This document shows positions 8,420 through 17,427 of a DNA stretch of 64,000 nucleotides, piece by piece (within the stretch, counting starts at the first letter, position 1; each line of letters opens with the position of its first letter). The position numbers and the translations under genes were made by a program. Origin of the DNA: Pseudomonadota bacterium (GTDB lineage Bacteria; Myxococcota_A; Polyangia; Haliangiales; Haliangiaceae); NCBI GenBank assembly GCA_022360315.1, contig JAKSDA010000342.1, positions 19,228 through 83,227 of the forward strand, given 5' to 3'. A model generated the notes under the pieces. It ran no database searches. It was given only the letters and a program-made list of their open reading frames with translations, and had not been told where the DNA came from.

Positions 8420-9256
8420 TCACGGCATGTCGGTACGAAAATTCGTCTGGCGCCAGATCAGATACGGATAGTCGACCGCACAGAGATCCGAGCTGATATA
8501 GGTCACCAGCGCAACCGCCACGCCCGGCTCGCGGCCGACCCATACTGTGATATCGGCGACCGGAAACGGTCCGCACTCGACCCCCGCAGCGCTGCGATAC
8601 GGCTGAAAAGAACCCACAGGTCGGCGCCATAATGCAGCGCCAGACTCCACATCCGTGATTGACAGCTCCTCGCCGTCAAATGCGGCGCGCAGGCCGTCGG
8701 TCGGATCCGACGCCTTGCTGTCGTGGATCGTGCCCAATGCGGTGAGCGGACGATACCCGCCCCGGATCAGCACGCGTTCGAATACACGGGCCCGTTTTTC
8801 GAGTTCGGCCAGAAACGACTGCGAAAACTCCCCGGTGCCCGGATCGGCCGCTCGCTTGTAATCTTCGTCGCTCAGGATCGGATGTTCCTGGACGGCCAGG
8901 CCACTGGCGATTTCGACGATACGCATGGTGAGTACTGGCTCGTCTCGCGCCGACTCCGGCCCGAAGTCCGCCACTGCGACCCGCTGGCCATCGGCAGAGA
9001 TCGCGGGAAGGCCGATCGCTGCCGGGCACCCGGCATACGGATCGAGACAGCCCGTATCCAGTCGTGGGCCGGGTTTGGTGCCGTGCCCTGGCACCGCTGC
9101 TGACGAGACCGCCGGGTGTGCTGCATCGGAACGAGCTTGCGGGGGCGCCCGGTGATTCTCCCCCTGACTCTGTACGCGAGTTCTGCTCTGCTTTTCGCAC
9201 GCCGGAACCACCAGCCAGAGCGCGATCAATGAAAAGAGGCTGGACCTGAACAACAC
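8420..9256 (-). CDS. Lipoprotein of unknown function
   Basis: This 278-residue protein starts with a hydrophobic signal ending Val-Pro-Ala-Cys, with the lipidated Cys at 20, then a low-complexity, Ala/Pro/Arg/Gln-rich linker (about 25-65). The C-terminal part has beta-type segments such as GLPAISADGQRVAVADFGPE and LTMRIVEIASGLAVQE, which look like blades of a WD40- or TolB-like propeller. I do not recognise a family. It is convergent with the OmpA fusion gene and follows a second minus-strand envelope gene at 9275 by about 20 bases, so the two may share a transcript. Confidence 0.7.
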   Translation of the reverse strand: MLFRSSLFSLIALWLVVPACEKQSRTRVQSQGENHRAPPQARSDAAHPAVSSAAVPGHGTKPGPRLDTGCLDPYAGCPAAIGLPAISADGQRVAVADFGPESARDEPVLTMRIVEIASGLAVQEHPILSDEDYKRAADPGTGEFSQSFLAELEKRARVFERVLIRGGYRPLTALGTIHDSKASDPTDGLRAAFDGEELSITDVESGAALWRRPVGSFQPYRSAAGVECGPFPVADITVWVGREPGVAVALVTYISSDLCAVDYPYLIWRQTNFRTDMP

Positions 9257-9274
9257 ACTGCCATCGTACCCTGG

Positions 9275-9733
9275 CTATTCGAGCTCCAGGCCAAGCGATC
9301 CAGCAACAGGACAGTCCTGGCTCGGTGCAGAGGACCGTGGCGAATCTTCGAGTTCGAGAGTCAGAGAACCTACACCTCGTACCGAACTCTCGAGCTCGAG
9401 AGATAACGTCCCAACCAGTACTGCCGCTCCTTCGATCTCCACATCGAGCTTCCCAACTCCTCGTCGAGAACTCTCCAGCTCCAGCCCCAGCGTACCAACT
9501 TTGTTCGCCGACCTCTGCACAGGAGCTTTCATCGTCCCCACAGGACTGAAGAATCCGAGGGTCGAAAGGCACAGCGCACATACCATGGATAACCAGCTCA
9601 CAATCTCTACGACCAGTATAGCTCGTCGCAGCAACTGGCGCGCGCAGTCCGGCGTCGTGGCAAAAGTGACTGGGGGGAATGGGCTGCGGTTTGTTGCCCC
9701 CAGTCCGAGACAACAAAAAACACTTGGGGTCAC
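9275..9733 (-). CDS. Small exported protein with four tandem 14-residue beta repeats
   Basis: The frame encodes up to 152 residues. Residues 79-134 are four exact 14-residue units: VGTLGLELESSRRG, VGKLDVEIEGAAVL, VGTLSLELESSVRG and VGSLTLELEDSPRS. After a 10-residue insert a fifth partial unit, GSLGLELE, ends the protein. The alternating hydrophobic/acidic pattern predicts stacked beta strands (inference). A hydrophobic stretch at about 39-62 looks like a signal peptide or anchor. The start is uncertain: the first 45 codons overlap a strong hairpin at 9668-9705, and a GTG at 9598 or ATG at 9586 gives a more normal signal sequence. No family recognised. Confidence 0.5.
   Translation of the reverse strand: MTPSVFCCLGLGATNRSPFPPVTFATTPDCARQLLRRAILVVEIVSWLSMVCALCLSTLGFFSPVGTMKAPVQRSANKVGTLGLELESSRRGVGKLDVEIEGAAVLVGTLSLELESSVRGVGSLTLELEDSPRSSAPSQDCPVAGSLGLELE
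9668..9705. repeat. Inverted repeat between the repeat protein and the kinase gene
   Basis: Perfect 9-base arms GACTGGGGG (9668-9676) and CCCCCAGTC (9697-9705) enclose a 20-base loop. On the plus strand an A-rich stretch follows soon after. It sits about 60 bases upstream of the kinase frame and may be an operator or leader structure. Confidence 0.5.
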
Positions 9734-9763
9734 TATCCTGGGGCCTCAAGGCCGCCAAATCAG

Positions 9764-12595
9764 TTGTATCCGGAGCGGTGTCCCTGTAAAGATCGACGTA
9801 CGTTGCGTCAGCCGATTCCGTTTGGCAAATATCTCCTGCTCGACCGCATCAGTGTCGGCGGTATGGCTGAGGTCTTCAAAGCCAAGAGCTATGGGGTCGA
9901 GGGATTCGAGAAGATCATCGCGATCAAGCGGATCTTGCCTTCTATGGGGGAGGACCGCGACTTCATCAAGATGTTCATTGATGAAGCGAAGATTGTCGGT
10001 CAGTTAGCGCATGCGAACATCTGCCAAATTTTCGAGCTCGACCGCATCGACGGCGCACACTTTATTGCAATGGAGTACATATGGGGCAAGGATCTGCTCC
10101 AGCTCCACAATCGTACGCGCAAGATGCAGCAGGTCATGAGTGTTCCCATGGCCTGTTATGTTGTCGCCAAGGTATGTGAAGGGTTGGATTATGCGCACAA
10201 GAAGCGCGATCCAATGGGTGTGCCGATCGAGATCGTGCACCGCGATTGCTCGCCGCAGAACATTTTGATCTCGTACGAAGGCGAGGTCAAAATCATCGAC
10301 TTTGGCATCGCCAAGGCCAAGTCGCGTTCCTCGCGCACGATGGCTGGGGTGCTCAAGGGCAAGTTCGGCTATATGTCGCCCGAGCAGGTGCGCGGTCTGC
10401 CGCTGGACCGGCGTAGCGATATTTTCTCCCTCGGTACAATTCTGTACGAATCGCTCACCGGCGAGCGGCTGTTTCAAGGTGAGAGCGATTTTTCGACCCT
10501 CGAAAAGGTCCGCAACGTCGATATTGAGCGGCCCAGTACGCTCAACCGCAACATTCCGCCCGAGGTTGAGGCGATCGTGATGAAGGCGCTCGAGGCCGAC
10601 ATGGACCAGCGCTACCAGTGGTGTAGCGATATGCAGGCCGACCTGCAGAAATACCTGATGAGCCGCGCCGAGGTATTCACGGCCAAGTCACTGGCCGCCT
10701 GGATGAAAGAGATCTTTGCGGTCGAGCTCAGCCGTGAGCGAAAGCTCATGGAGCAGTACAAAAAGATCGGCCGCGACGGCACTCCGCAGGGCGAACTCGC
10801 AGACGTGTCGCACAGCGAAGACGATGAGGTCGATGCCGATCCCACGATCCTGAGCGATGGCACGTTCGCCGAACTGCTCGGTACAGACTCGGCATCGGTC
10901 GACTCAGCCGATGAGGACTCATCTGATCGCGCGATCACGTCTGATCGCGCGATCACGGCCCAACAAGATCATCGATCCGATGACCACGATCGCCGCCTGA
11001 CTGGCGATTTCGGCGACGAGGCGCCAACTGAAATCTTCGGCGATATACACACCGAGGATCTCATCTCGATGGAGGGCAGTACGACCGAGGACCCCTCCTC
11101 ACCGGTGGCCAATACCATACCGACCGGGAACGTCAACAAACTGGACAAGAGCGTCGACGATGCCGCGCCGACGTTGATGCACGCGTCGCCGATTGCCGAG
11201 CTAGAGGCTGTGCGCCAACAGTACGCGGCCAGACACGGGGACGGCGCTGGCGCGGCAAATGCCGCGTCACCCACTCCGTCCAATGGTGGTGCCGTGCCCC
11301 GGCCGGCAGCGGATACGCCGTATTCGTCACCGCACGGCCAGCCCGGCTACGGGTCAGCTCCGCACGGCGGATATCCCGGTGGCCCAGGCGGACAGCCGAT
11401 GTACGGCTACCCTCCCGGGGCTCATCCACCGACCGGCCAGGAACGGCAGCAACCTCCTGGCATCCCGGTCATGGGGATGCCGTACGAAAATCCCTATCAC
11501 AACACTTCATCGGTGCCCGCGTTGCCGCAGACCGGCGATGTCGGCAAGCTGGGTGGCCGAGCTGCGAGCCGAACGTCGATTCTCAAAGATATCGCCATCG
11601 GTGTGGTGATCGCGGCGCTGGTCCTGGGACTCTTTGTCGCCGGCAAGTACTTTTTCTTCAGCGAGAAAGCCCAGGCCGCGCAGGTGGGTGGATTGGTCGT
11701 CACAGTGATCGGCACCGAAGGGCCAGCTCAGGTGACGATCGGTGGCAATCTGGTCGGTGATGTGAGCGAAGCGCTACCGCTCGATGTCAAGAAACTCGAC
11801 CTCGATGTCGACCACAATGTCGAGGTGAAGCGCGATGGCTTTATCCCGTGCCAGTTCACGGTTCGTCTGACTGCAGACAGCGCCAACCAAAAACTCGCGT
11901 GCACGCTCGAACCCAAAGAGAGGCCCAAAGGCACGCTCATCCTCGAAGGTATATCTGGCCCGTATCAAATCGTCGTGGACGGCAAGAGCATACCCGACGA
12001 CAAAAAGACCGAGCCGCTGCTGCTCGAATCCGATAGCCGCCATGAGATCGTGATCAAGCGCGGCGAAGAGGTGGTGAAGAAGCTCGATGTGACTCTGTCT
12101 GCGGGGGAAGAGCGGCGCGAGTCGATCCCCGCGCCCGAGCTGCAGGTGAAGGGAGAGCCCGCGACTGGTCCCGACGCCGCGCCGGTCGGGGGACCTGCCG
12201 TGGAGCCGTCCAAAAAAGAGGATGGCGCGGCAGAGCGGCGGGCCCGGCGCAACAAGGACAGCAGGGACAAGAAGCGCGAGCGCAGAGCCAGAAAGAAAGA
12301 CCGCAAGCGCAAATCGACCGACAAAGACGAGGACCAAAAGAAAGCCGATCAGGCCGCCCAGCCGGCCAAGCCAGCAGAAGGTTATCTGGTCGCCTCGTCC
12401 AATCCGTGGGCACGGGTCTATATTGATGGCAAGGATACCGGCAAGACCACGCCCATCTCGAAAAGCCGTCCGCTCAAGCTCAAACCCGGCAAACACAAGG
12501 TGACCTTCCGGGTGGGCAAGAAGCAATTCGACTACTCTGTGACCATCAAGGCCGGCGAGACCGCCACACTGTCCAAGAATTTGCCGATCGATTGA
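9764..12595 (+). CDS. Transmembrane Ser/Thr protein kinase with PEGA-type extracytoplasmic repeats
   Basis: This is a 943-residue Hanks-type kinase. The kinase domain (about 20-290) has the ATP lysine K55 (AIKRIL), the catalytic loop HRDCSPQN with D161, the DFG aspartate D179 and GYMSPEQV. A long acidic, then Pro/Gly/Tyr-rich linker follows. A single membrane segment lies at about 607-630. Outside the membrane are two PEGA-like beta repeats (about 645-770), a very basic Lys/Arg stretch (about 815-865) and a third PEGA repeat at the C-terminus (YIDGKDTG). PEGA domains usually bind the envelope, so it probably signals envelope state to the cytoplasm. The listed start is TTG; another TTG at 9803 is possible. 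Neither has a clear ribosome binding site. A direct 18-base repeat at 10922-10957 lies in the linker. Confidence 0.92.
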   Translation: MYPERCPCKDRRTLRQPIPFGKYLLLDRISVGGMAEVFKAKSYGVEGFEKIIAIKRILPSMGEDRDFIKMFIDEAKIVGQLAHANICQIFELDRIDGAHFIAMEYIWGKDLLQLHNRTRKMQQVMSVPMACYVVAKVCEGLDYAHKKRDPMGVPIEIVHRDCSPQNILISYEGEVKIIDFGIAKAKSRSSRTMAGVLKGKFGYMSPEQVRGLPLDRRSDIFSLGTILYESLTGERLFQGESDFSTLEKVRNVDIERPSTLNRNIPPEVEAIVMKALEADMDQRYQWCSDMQADLQKYLMSRAEVFTAKSLAAWMKEIFAVELSRERKLMEQYKKIGRDGTPQGELADVSHSEDDEVDADPTILSDGTFAELLGTDSASVDSADEDSSDRAITSDRAITAQQDHRSDDHDRRLTGDFGDEAPTEIFGDIHTEDLISMEGSTTEDPSSPVANTIPTGNVNKLDKSVDDAAPTLMHASPIAELEAVRQQYAARHGDGAGAANAASPTPSNGGAVPRPAADTPYSSPHGQPGYGSAPHGGYPGGPGGQPMYGYPPGAHPPTGQERQQPPGIPVMGMPYENPYHNTSSVPALPQTGDVGKLGGRAASRTSILKDIAIGVVIAALVLGLFVAGKYFFFSEKAQAAQVGGLVVTVIGTEGPAQVTIGGNLVGDVSEALPLDVKKLDLDVDHNVEVKRDGFIPCQFTVRLTADSANQKLACTLEPKERPKGTLILEGISGPYQIVVDGKSIPDDKKTEPLLLESDSRHEIVIKRGEEVVKKLDVTLSAGEERRESIPAPELQVKGEPATGPDAAPVGGPAVEPSKKEDGAAERRARRNKDSRDKKRERRARKKDRKRKSTDKDEDQKKADQAAQPAKPAEGYLVASSNPWARVYIDGKDTGKTTPISKSRPLKLKPGKHKVTFRVGKKQFDYSVTIKAGETATLSKNLPID

Positions 12596-12667
12596 TCCAA
12601 CCGCTCGAAACGTCGGCCGCCCGGTCACTCGGCTCGGCAGAACTCCGCTTCGCAATCCCTGCCGTCC

Positions 12668-12714
12668 CAATCGATCGATCGATCGATCAGCGGGGCCGAT
12701 CGATCAGCGGGGCG
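12668..12714. repeat. GATC-rich simple repeats between convergent genes
   Basis: A run of CGAT units is followed by two copies of CGATCGATCAGCGGGG in the 108-base gap between the kinase gene and the DUF2325 gene. The run is self-complementary. It may serve both convergent ends, but there is no standard terminator form. Confidence 0.5.
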
Positions 12715-13978
12715 ATTTTTTGGCGTTTTTGCGCCCCCGCCTCGCTTTTGCACCCTTCGGTTTTTGCTGGCCTCGTGCGCCTTTGGCGGCAACCGCGCCA
12801 GTGGTATTGCGCGTGGTCCCGGTCGGAGTCGCCGGGCCGAGGCCAGCCGATTCACGACTGCTCAACTCCTCGGCCACGTAGTGGAGCATGCGCGAAATAC
12901 CGCGGTGGGGCACGCGCAAAAGCGGAACAGTCTCTCGCGCGTACACCTCACTCACACTGTGATCGAGCTCGGTTGCGCTCCAGATGACAACCAGATCCGA
13001 GGCGCGCACTTCCGATTCGGCGCGCCGACGCTCGCGCCGTCGATTGCCCGGGATCAGATCGATTCGAAGTTCTTTGTGGGGCTCGGCCAGGGCACGCAAC
13101 TGCTTGCGGTAAGACGGTGAGCCGCCCACGATGGTCACCCGGTGCAGTCCGGCCTTGCGGCAGGCATCGAGAAAGCCGCGAAATTCGGCCCGGATGTCCG
13201 ACCCGCCACTGATCTCACAACGCTCGGGGCCGACCCGCACAACGACACAATGCGGACCCAGGTCGACCTCGAGCCCCTCGGCAACCAGCGCCACGCGATC
13301 GTCCAGCATGCTGGCCACTGGCTGACGCGAGGCGAGCTCGATACTGTCGAGAAACTCATCGGGTCGAGTCTCGAGCAGCCCGCGCACTACTTGCAAAACT
13401 TCATTCTGGTCGGCGCAGCCGCGCGCCACGAGTAGCCCGCGCAGAGAGACCCGATTCTCGGCGGCCCGTTTGACCGCGGCCAGCTCGCGCTGTAATTCCC
13501 TGTGCCGGTTGGTCAATCGAGAGCGTTCGGCGTTCCAGGATTGATTCGCATCGCGCCAGCTCTCGCGCTCTGCATGCCATACTTCCCGCTCGGCCGCCCA
13601 GGCTTCCCGCTCTGCAGCCCAGGCTTCCCGCTCGGCCGCCCAGGCTTCCCGCCTCTTTTCGAGCTCCTGCTGCAATGCGCGCCGTGCCTCCTCGGCGTCG
13701 GCCAGCTTCTGCTTCAAGACGATCGACTCGGTGGACGGCCTGGAGACCGGTTTTTGACCTGCTCTGGCCCGGACTGGCTGATCGGCCAACGGACCGTTGC
13801 GGTCGAGAGGAACCACGCCCAGTTTGGCCATCTCCTCGGCAAAGAGATCGTCACTGCGATCGCCCGAGCTGCCAGCGTTACCTCGGTCTACCCGGTCCTG
13901 CTCCGCCTGGCGCCGCTTTGCCTTGCTCCGCTGCGCATTCCTGGCCGAACCGTTGCGGGGAGGATCGTCGTGAGGCAT
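12704..13978 (-). CDS. Coiled-coil protein with C-terminal DUF2325 domain
   Basis: The 424 residues fall into four parts: a charged N-terminal tail, a long coiled coil (about 95-175) that includes near-perfect heptads REAWAAE repeated three times and then REVWHAE, a middle region of unknown fold (about 185-260), and a DUF2325-type alpha/beta domain (about 275-370: HRVTIVGGSPSYRKQLRALA, then VVIWSATELDHSVSEVYARE). The tail is Lys/Arg/Gly-rich and might bind nucleic acid. DUF2325 has no settled function. The gene starts 6 bases after the radA stop, so it is probably co-expressed with this repair gene. The heptads are mirrored in DNA as 21-base tandem repeats at 13581-13643. Confidence 0.75.
   Translation of the reverse strand: MPHDDPPRNGSARNAQRSKAKRRQAEQDRVDRGNAGSSGDRSDDLFAEEMAKLGVVPLDRNGPLADQPVRARAGQKPVSRPSTESIVLKQKLADAEEARRALQQELEKRREAWAAEREAWAAEREAWAAEREVWHAERESWRDANQSWNAERSRLTNRHRELQRELAAVKRAAENRVSLRGLLVARGCADQNEVLQVVRGLLETRPDEFLDSIELASRQPVASMLDDRVALVAEGLEVDLGPHCVVVRVGPERCEISGGSDIRAEFRGFLDACRKAGLHRVTIVGGSPSYRKQLRALAEPHKELRIDLIPGNRRRERRRAESEVRASDLVVIWSATELDHSVSEVYARETVPLLRVPHRGISRMLHYVAEELSSRESAGLGPATPTGTTRNTTGAVAAKGARGQQKPKGAKARRGRKNAKKSPR
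13581..13643. repeat. Three 21-base tandem repeats encoding REAWAAE heptads
   Basis: Units at 13581-13601, 13602-13622 and 13623-13643 share the pattern GCTTCCCGCTCGGCCGCCCA with few changes. A degenerate unit flanks each side. The 21-base period keeps the frame and adds one coiled-coil heptad per unit, so copy number could vary between strains. Confidence 0.8.
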
Positions 13979-13984
13979 GTGCGA

Positions 13985-15373
13985 TCACAGTTTGGCCAGC
14001 GCAGTGGCCAGCCGGTCGATCGCCACGAGTTCGAGGCCGTGGTCTTGATCGAGCCGCTCGTAGTTTTGCGCCGGCAATAGACAGCGAGTGAAGCCGAGCT
14101 TGCTGGCTTCGGCGAGCCGAACGTCGGCGAAACTGACCGCTCGAACCTCGCCGGCAAGACCGAGTTCGCCAAACACCAATGTGCGCGCGTCCACCGCTTG
14201 ACTGCGCGCAGCAGAGGCCACAGCGCAGGCGATGCCGAGATCAATGGCCGGCTCGGCCACTCGTACCCCGCCGGCCACGTTGACAAATACATCTTCGGTC
14301 AAGACGTCGCAGTTGGCGCGCTGGGCGAGTACAGCCAGGAGCAAGGCGAGACGATTGGAGTCCACACCGGCTGAAGTCCGCCGGCCAACTCCAGCAGACG
14401 GCGGCGCGACCAGGGCCTGCACCTCGACCAGAATCGGCCGACTGCCCTCGGCGCTGGCCACGACTACCGAGCCCGGAGCACCGACCGGTCGCTCGGCGAG
14501 AAACAACTCCGACGGGTTGCGTACCTCGCGCAATCCACTGGAGCGCATTTCGAATACACCCATCTCCTGGGTCGAGCCGAAACGATTCTTGTGCGCGCGT
14601 AGAATGCGGTACGGGCTGCCGCCTTCGCCCTCGAAGTAGACCACGGCGTCGACCACGTGCTCCAGTGTCTTGGGGCCAGCGATCTGGCCATCTTTGGTCA
14701 CATGGCCGACCAGGATGGTCGGCACTCCCGAGGCCTTGGCATAGCTCATAAGCCGACCGGCGCACTCGCGGACTTGACCGACCGCGCCCGGGATCGAGTC
14801 GAGCAGTTCCGAGAAGATGGTTTGGATCGAATCGATGGCCAGTACATGTGGCCGCAGTTTGGCTGCGTGGGACAGAATGCGCTCGAGATTGGTTTCGGCC
14901 AGGAGGATCAGCCCGGGCGCAACCGCATCGACGCGACGCGCTCGCAGAGCGGTCTGTCCCACCGATTCCTCACCGCTCACGTAGAGCACCCTGCCGTCCT
15001 CGCCGGCGATCTCTTCGGTGATCCCCTTGAGCATCTGCACCAGCAGCGTGGATTTGCCCACCCCGGGGTCGCCGCCGAGCAGCACGAACGCCCCGGGCAC
15101 CAGGCCCCCTCCCAGCACCCGGTCGACCTCTTCCATGCCGCAGTTGAGGCGGTTGGTTATCTCGAGATCCTCGACCTCGGCAATGCTCACCGGTGTCGCC
15201 ACATCTGGCGGTGGGCGGTCGTCGACCTTGCCGCCGCCAATATCGAGTTCTTCGACCAAGGTGCCCCATTCCTCACACTCGGGGCACTTGCCGAGCCAGC
15301 GCGGCTCGACATGGCCACACGACTGACATCGGTAGATCGATTTGCTGCGCTGGGTGCGGCCGGTCTTGGCCAT
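13985..15373 (-). CDS. radA: DNA repair protein RadA
   Basis: RadA helps process recombination intermediates together with RecA. This 462-residue protein has all family parts: a zinc finger with C16, C19, C30 and C33, the Walker A motif GDPGVGKS at 101-108, the RadA-specific KNRFG motif (in HKNRFGSTQEMG), and a C-terminal Lon-protease-like domain starting near SAEGSRPILVEVQALV. Length is normal for the family. It starts one base after the stop of the upstream outer-membrane gene and is followed at once by the DUF2325 gene, so it is the middle gene of a three-gene transcript. Confidence 0.97.
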   Translation of the reverse strand: MAKTGRTQRSKSIYRCQSCGHVEPRWLGKCPECEEWGTLVEELDIGGGKVDDRPPPDVATPVSIAEVEDLEITNRLNCGMEEVDRVLGGGLVPGAFVLLGGDPGVGKSTLLVQMLKGITEEIAGEDGRVLYVSGEESVGQTALRARRVDAVAPGLILLAETNLERILSHAAKLRPHVLAIDSIQTIFSELLDSIPGAVGQVRECAGRLMSYAKASGVPTILVGHVTKDGQIAGPKTLEHVVDAVVYFEGEGGSPYRILRAHKNRFGSTQEMGVFEMRSSGLREVRNPSELFLAERPVGAPGSVVVASAEGSRPILVEVQALVAPPSAGVGRRTSAGVDSNRLALLLAVLAQRANCDVLTEDVFVNVAGGVRVAEPAIDLGIACAVASAARSQAVDARTLVFGELGLAGEVRAVSFADVRLAEASKLGFTRCLLPAQNYERLDQDHGLELVAIDRLATALAKL

Positions 15374-15374
15374 A

Positions 15375-17264
15375 TCAGAACTGTAACATCAGGCGGGTCT
15401 GAATCGTCTGTGCGTTGCTCGCATCGCCGGTATTGCTGCTGGCGAAGCCATACCCGGGTCCGACATCATCGTCGCCGGTCGCGGGATGGTTCATGGCCGC
15501 GAGTGGAAACAGGATGCCGTAGGAGATACCGATAAAAAAACCGGCTCTGTGATAGCCGAGATCGCCGTTGAACTCGGCGCCGTACATGCGCGAATTGCCC
15601 GGCGTGGCCACGGGTATGTTGGCAAAGCTGACGACACTAGTGGCGCGAAACGAGATGTTGCTGGTGGCGTCGTAGGTCAGCGTGGGCTTCACGTACGTCG
15701 CATTGGTGACCGTGCCGAGAAGTTCGCGGAACAGGATGAGATCGACGCCGTAGTCGGGGTCGAAAAGAAAGTTGGACAGCCTGGTATCATCGCCGCCAAT
15801 GGCGAGAGGACGAGCGTTGCTCACATGGGTCGCCCCGGCCGGCTCGTTGTCCCACTGGTCACCCGATGCGTAACCGACCTCGAAGCCGAGGCGGAGCTTG
15901 TTCTGCAACGCCCGATAGGTCAGCCGGGCGACACCGCCAAACCGGCGGACGTCGACCTCGTCGGTGACAGTGTCGGTGACATCGGTGTCATTGGCGGGCG
16001 CCGGATATCTGCGCAATTCGACGTCGCTCACGTCGTCGATGTTGCCAAACTCGGCCACTGCTTCGAGTTCTAGCAGCAGGCTGCCCTTGCCGATCTTGAA
16101 CCATACGTCCGGTGTGTAGGTCTTGAGACCGCGACGCACCAGTACATCGCCCGAGTCATCGTCTCCATTCGGGTCATTGGCTGCCAGGTCATAGCCCTGG
16201 GTGCGATAGACGAAAAAACCGCCGTAGTTCACTGCCCAGTCACCGCGGGCCAGGGTCTGTTCAAATACCTTGGGCTTGTCGAAGCGCGAGAACATGAGCA
16301 CCCATTGATTGGTGTCATCCTTGTCTTCGAGATCCCATGGCTGGCCCTGGGAACGGTTCAGGCCGAGGCGATCGTGGTTGGCTACCGGTGAGGTCGATGA
16401 CCAATCAGTGGCAATGGCCGCGTCGATTCGAGTTCCCGGGATCTGCGCCCGGAACATCACCCGGTCCACTGTGTCGCCAAAGTCGCTGTCGAGATCGTAG
16501 CTGTCGGAAAACGGGTCGGGCCCACCGGCATTGGCATAGATGCCCAACCCCCAGTGCCACGGCATTCGCCCGAAGCTGATCTGGCCGAGAGAGGTCTCGA
16601 CCTCGGCCCACGCCCGCTTGACCTGGATCGAGTCGCCCAGTGTGATCTGATTGCCAGACAGCCCGGACAGCGGCACGTCGTTGCGACCGCTGCCGCGGCC
16701 GAGCGATTCCGGTGTCGAGCCCAGGACCAGATTGTCGAGTAGATCGACCTGCAGGTACACCTGCGTGGTCTCGTCCACATTGATCGTCGGCTCGATCCTG
16801 AGCCGCGTGTTGGCACTCTTGAGCGTCTCGGAACAGTCGCCCGCTGCAACCGTGCTTCGGCACGCCAGAGCGCGCGGAAACGGAGTTCCGCCGTCGATGG
16901 CATTGCCATCGTTGTCGAAATCGTCGAAGCCGAGGTGAAAGTTCTTGAACCAATCAGTGCGGAATCGATAGTACCCGTCGAGTTCGAACAGCTCGAATCG
17001 CTTGCGTTTGCTTTTGCTCTGCGGGATCACCGGGGTGGTCGGCAGCTGGTCCACGCCTTCCTTGGCCTGCTCGGCCACGCCCTCGGGTTTTCTCTCGGGC
17101 TGGCCGGTTTGCTGCGGCAGCGGGGTCGGTGTCAGCTGGGCCATGGCCTGGCTCACACCGGCCGAATGCGGGTCGACGAGCAAGGCGAACAATGCGACGA
17201 GCAATGCGACAAGAGTCGAACAAGAAGGTCCCCAATACGACCACTTCGTCATGAAGTACTCCAA
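15375..17264 (-). CDS. Large outer-membrane protein, porin-like (resembles the TIGR04551 type)
   Basis: This 629-residue protein has an N-terminal signal sequence (to about residue 42, Ala-Met-Ala-Gln), then a Pro/Gln/Lys-rich linker. From about residue 90 (FELFELDGYYRFRTDWF) it shows long alternating beta strands with Asp/Gly turns to the end, closing in Leu-Gln-Phe as BAM-folded barrels do. The overall form matches a large barrel family common in myxobacteria that I associate with TIGR04551; this name is a recollection and was not checked. The substrate is unknown. It is the first gene of the operon with radA and the DUF2325 gene. A perfect 14-base hairpin lies upstream at 17375-17405. A second start at 17252 is possible. 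Confidence 0.75.
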   Translation of the reverse strand: MEYFMTKWSYWGPSCSTLVALLVALFALLVDPHSAGVSQAMAQLTPTPLPQQTGQPERKPEGVAEQAKEGVDQLPTTPVIPQSKSKRKRFELFELDGYYRFRTDWFKNFHLGFDDFDNDGNAIDGGTPFPRALACRSTVAAGDCSETLKSANTRLRIEPTINVDETTQVYLQVDLLDNLVLGSTPESLGRGSGRNDVPLSGLSGNQITLGDSIQVKRAWAEVETSLGQISFGRMPWHWGLGIYANAGGPDPFSDSYDLDSDFGDTVDRVMFRAQIPGTRIDAAIATDWSSTSPVANHDRLGLNRSQGQPWDLEDKDDTNQWVLMFSRFDKPKVFEQTLARGDWAVNYGGFFVYRTQGYDLAANDPNGDDDSGDVLVRRGLKTYTPDVWFKIGKGSLLLELEAVAEFGNIDDVSDVELRRYPAPANDTDVTDTVTDEVDVRRFGGVARLTYRALQNKLRLGFEVGYASGDQWDNEPAGATHVSNARPLAIGGDDTRLSNFLFDPDYGVDLILFRELLGTVTNATYVKPTLTYDATSNISFRATSVVSFANIPVATPGNSRMYGAEFNGDLGYHRAGFFIGISYGILFPLAAMNHPATGDDDVGPGYGFASSNTGDASNAQTIQTRLMLQF

Positions 17265-17374
17265 AAAAGTTGCGCCACTGGCTGCGCAGTGCGCGGAATA
17301 TAGACATGCCGCTTTCCGGGCGTCAAATCGCCCAACCGCGTGTTTTCAACCCGTCATATCGGCTACATTGGACC

Positions 17375-17405
17375 AGTAGCAGGGCAACCGAGTTGCCCTG
17401 CTACT
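17375..17405. promoter_or_regulatory. Perfect 14-base inverted repeat between divergent genes
   Basis: AGTAGCAGGGCAAC (17375-17388) pairs with GTTGCCCTGCTACT (17392-17405) around the loop CGA. It ends 22 bases before the ATG at 17428. It could be an operator serving both divergent genes or an RNA hairpin close to the start of the lipoprotein message. Confidence 0.65.
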
Positions 17406-17427
17406 CGATCGAATCTCAACAGAGACC

